The position numbers and the translations under genes are program-made. A DNA stretch of 23,832 nt, taken from Nitrospirota bacterium. GTDB taxonomy: Bacteria; Nitrospirota; Thermodesulfovibrionia; Thermodesulfovibrionales; Magnetobacteriaceae. The DNA lies in NCBI GenBank assembly GCA_015233485.1, contig JADFXO010000007.1:5069-28900 (forward strand), given 5' to 3'. Position 1 is the stretch's first letter, and every line of letters starts with the position of its first letter. Shown piece by piece: positions 22,754 to 23,832 of the stretch. The notes under the pieces are model-generated. The model saw only the letters and a program-made list of their open reading frames with translations. It was not told the origin of the DNA and ran no database searches.

Positions 22754-22989
22754 GTTTTAAAATACAGAGAAGGACTTACCTTAAGTTGCTATAGCCCTGG
22801 GGCCACATGGTAGGAGCTGGAATGATTCCCTGCATTAACCTCTACTGTCATAGATAAACGCGTATTTGCCATATTATTCAACTGCTTTTTTTAGGATAAA
22901 GCATAATAATACACAGTAAATACTACAATATACTCTTCATTGTGTGATGAGAAACAGGGCTGGCAGATATTGAGGGGACAGAGGGAGAA

Positions 22990-23019
22990 CGAATAGCCCG
23001 TGAACGTATGGGCTATTCG
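22990..23019 (-). terminator. Hairpin, possible terminator of the glycosyltransferase gene
   Basis: CGAATAGCCC (22990-22999) and GGGCTATTCG (23010-23019) form a perfect 10-bp stem with a 10-nt loop. On the minus strand it begins 26 nt after the stop at 23046 and is followed by pyrimidine-rich but not pure T sequence. The rest of the 292-bp spacer (22754-23045) shows no gene that I can recognise. Confidence 0.4.
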
Positions 23020-23045
23020 CGGCCGTAAACTATATTACTGCCGTA

Positions 23046-23832
23046 CTACTGCGTATTCAGCATATCTTTGGCGTATGTCAGGTAATCGTCGTCTTTTTCC
23101 AGCTTGTTATACCATCTCGCGAAGAAGCGTGCGGACTTTTTCCATTGTCCTGTGTGATACATTAAATCTGGAATGGGCATAAAGTTTGGATATTTAAAGA
23201 CCATCATCATCCCATCGCGCGCGAATGAAACCTTATAACCTTTGAACTCGGCGGCAAGGCAGGCGTCCACGATGAAATACTCTACGTTTTCGTCAAACCC
23301 GCCTATTGCCTCTATGACGGGGCGTGCCATTGCGCAAAACGCGCTGCTCACGTACTTAGGGGTCTTGTCCTGTGATGTGATATTATATGGGGTAGTATTA
23401 AAATCAATTCCAACGCCCATGTTGTAGGGCGACAAATCGGGATTTCTCAACTCAACGCCGGCAACCCCGCCGCCTAACGCCTCCATCAGGCCGTCGTCTT
23501 TATAGTAGTAGATACCGGGAAGCATAAACAGCACATGCTCACCGGTTGAGACCTCCGCGCCGCGATTGTACAGGAAGGCGATATTATCGCTCATGCAGTC
23601 AACGATTTCCACGCCGCTCGTGGCGGCAAGGATAACCTCTTTTACGCTGTCGTCGTTTACAACGATAATTATTTCGATGTCCTCATGGTGGCAGTTCGAT
23701 GAAATGGAATTTAACGTGGCCATCAACGCCAGAGAGTCTTTGCCGGATGGGATTACGATACTTATTCTGTTTGGTATCGCGGCGTTTTTTAATTCTATTT
23801 TGACTGAGGCGTCACGTCCTGCGATACCGGAG
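23046..23832 (-). CDS. Family 2 glycosyltransferase, N-terminus beyond the window
   Basis: The frame is open to the window edge without a stop. The residues upstream of the first internal TTG/ATG read NRISIVIPSGKDSLALMATL, the usual beta-strand start of a GT2 domain, so the gene starts outside the window. Further on, EIIIVVNDDS, FLYNRGAEVSTGEHVLFM and FCAMARPVIEAIGGFDENVEYF match the GT-A nucleotide site and the acceptor-side GGFDE motif. The canonical DxD is not obvious (MLPGIYYY occupies that place), so activity or metal use may differ. It probably transfers a sugar to a surface polysaccharide. A hairpin lies just downstream. Confidence 0.82.
   Translation of the reverse strand, partial: SGIAGRDASVKIELKNAAIPNRISIVIPSGKDSLALMATLNSISSNCHHEDIEIIIVVNDDSVKEVILAATSGVEIVDCMSDNIAFLYNRGAEVSTGEHVLFMLPGIYYYKDDGLMEALGGGVAGVELRNPDLSPYNMGVGIDFNTTPYNITSQDKTPKYVSSAFCAMARPVIEAIGGFDENVEYFIVDACLAAEFKGYKVSFARDGMMMVFKYPNFMPIPDLMYHTGQWKKSARFFARWYNKLEKDDDYLTYAKDMLNTQ

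Overview
The window is bacterial chromosomal DNA, densely packed, with ATG, GTG and TTG starts, clear Shine-Dalgarno sequences and a moderate GC backbone broken by an AT-rich accessory stretch at about 10.4-14.6 kb. The gene content (PII/glutamine synthetase operon, type IV pilins, a cyanobacterial-type GAF-GAF-PAS adenylate cyclase, BrnT/BrnA toxin-antitoxin, many glycosyltransferases) would fit a Gram-negative environmental bacterium, perhaps Nitrospirota or a deltaproteobacterial relative. That placement is inference; there is no rRNA here to settle it.

Left part (1-7.1 kb), mostly housekeeping: a methyltransferase-glycosyltransferase fusion and a membrane glycosyltransferase are transcribed divergently from an 81-bp spacer. 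Then come rpsO and pnp, with a readable promoter and a leader hairpin, a set of three 21-bp tandem repeats, an intrinsic terminator and an M16 zinc peptidase.

Signalling part (7.1-10.4 kb): a small antitoxin-like gene that seems to have a toxin fragment fused in front of it, a terminator, then a two-gene unit. The unit is a coiled-coil protein built of 36-residue repeats, overlapping by 4 bp a class III adenylate cyclase with CyaB1-like GAF-GAF-PAS-cyclase-TPR order.

Accessory part (10.4-14.6 kb, all on the minus strand): a BrnT/BrnA pair, two tandemly duplicated type IV pilins, a decayed brnT fragment, a decayed 3' end of a LOG-family gene, and a HEPN plus DUF262 gene pair with its own promoter. 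The HEPN-DUF262 pair lies exactly between the intact 3' end of the resident LOG-family gene and a 92-bp, about 91% identical copy of that 3' end. This is the layout left when an element integrates into the end of a gene. It is the best candidate here for an undescribed system, probably anti-phage.

Right part (14.6-23.8 kb): a nitrogen operon (class I glutamine amidotransferase, glnB, glnA, LOG-family protein), an RNase Z-like hydrolase followed by tgt, a divergent galT, a single-domain response regulator overlapping an RlmD/RumA-type rRNA methyltransferase, and a glycosyltransferase cut by the right edge. Several promoters share an extended -10 of the form TGnTAYAAT. Functions are assigned from motifs read by eye; no database search was possible.
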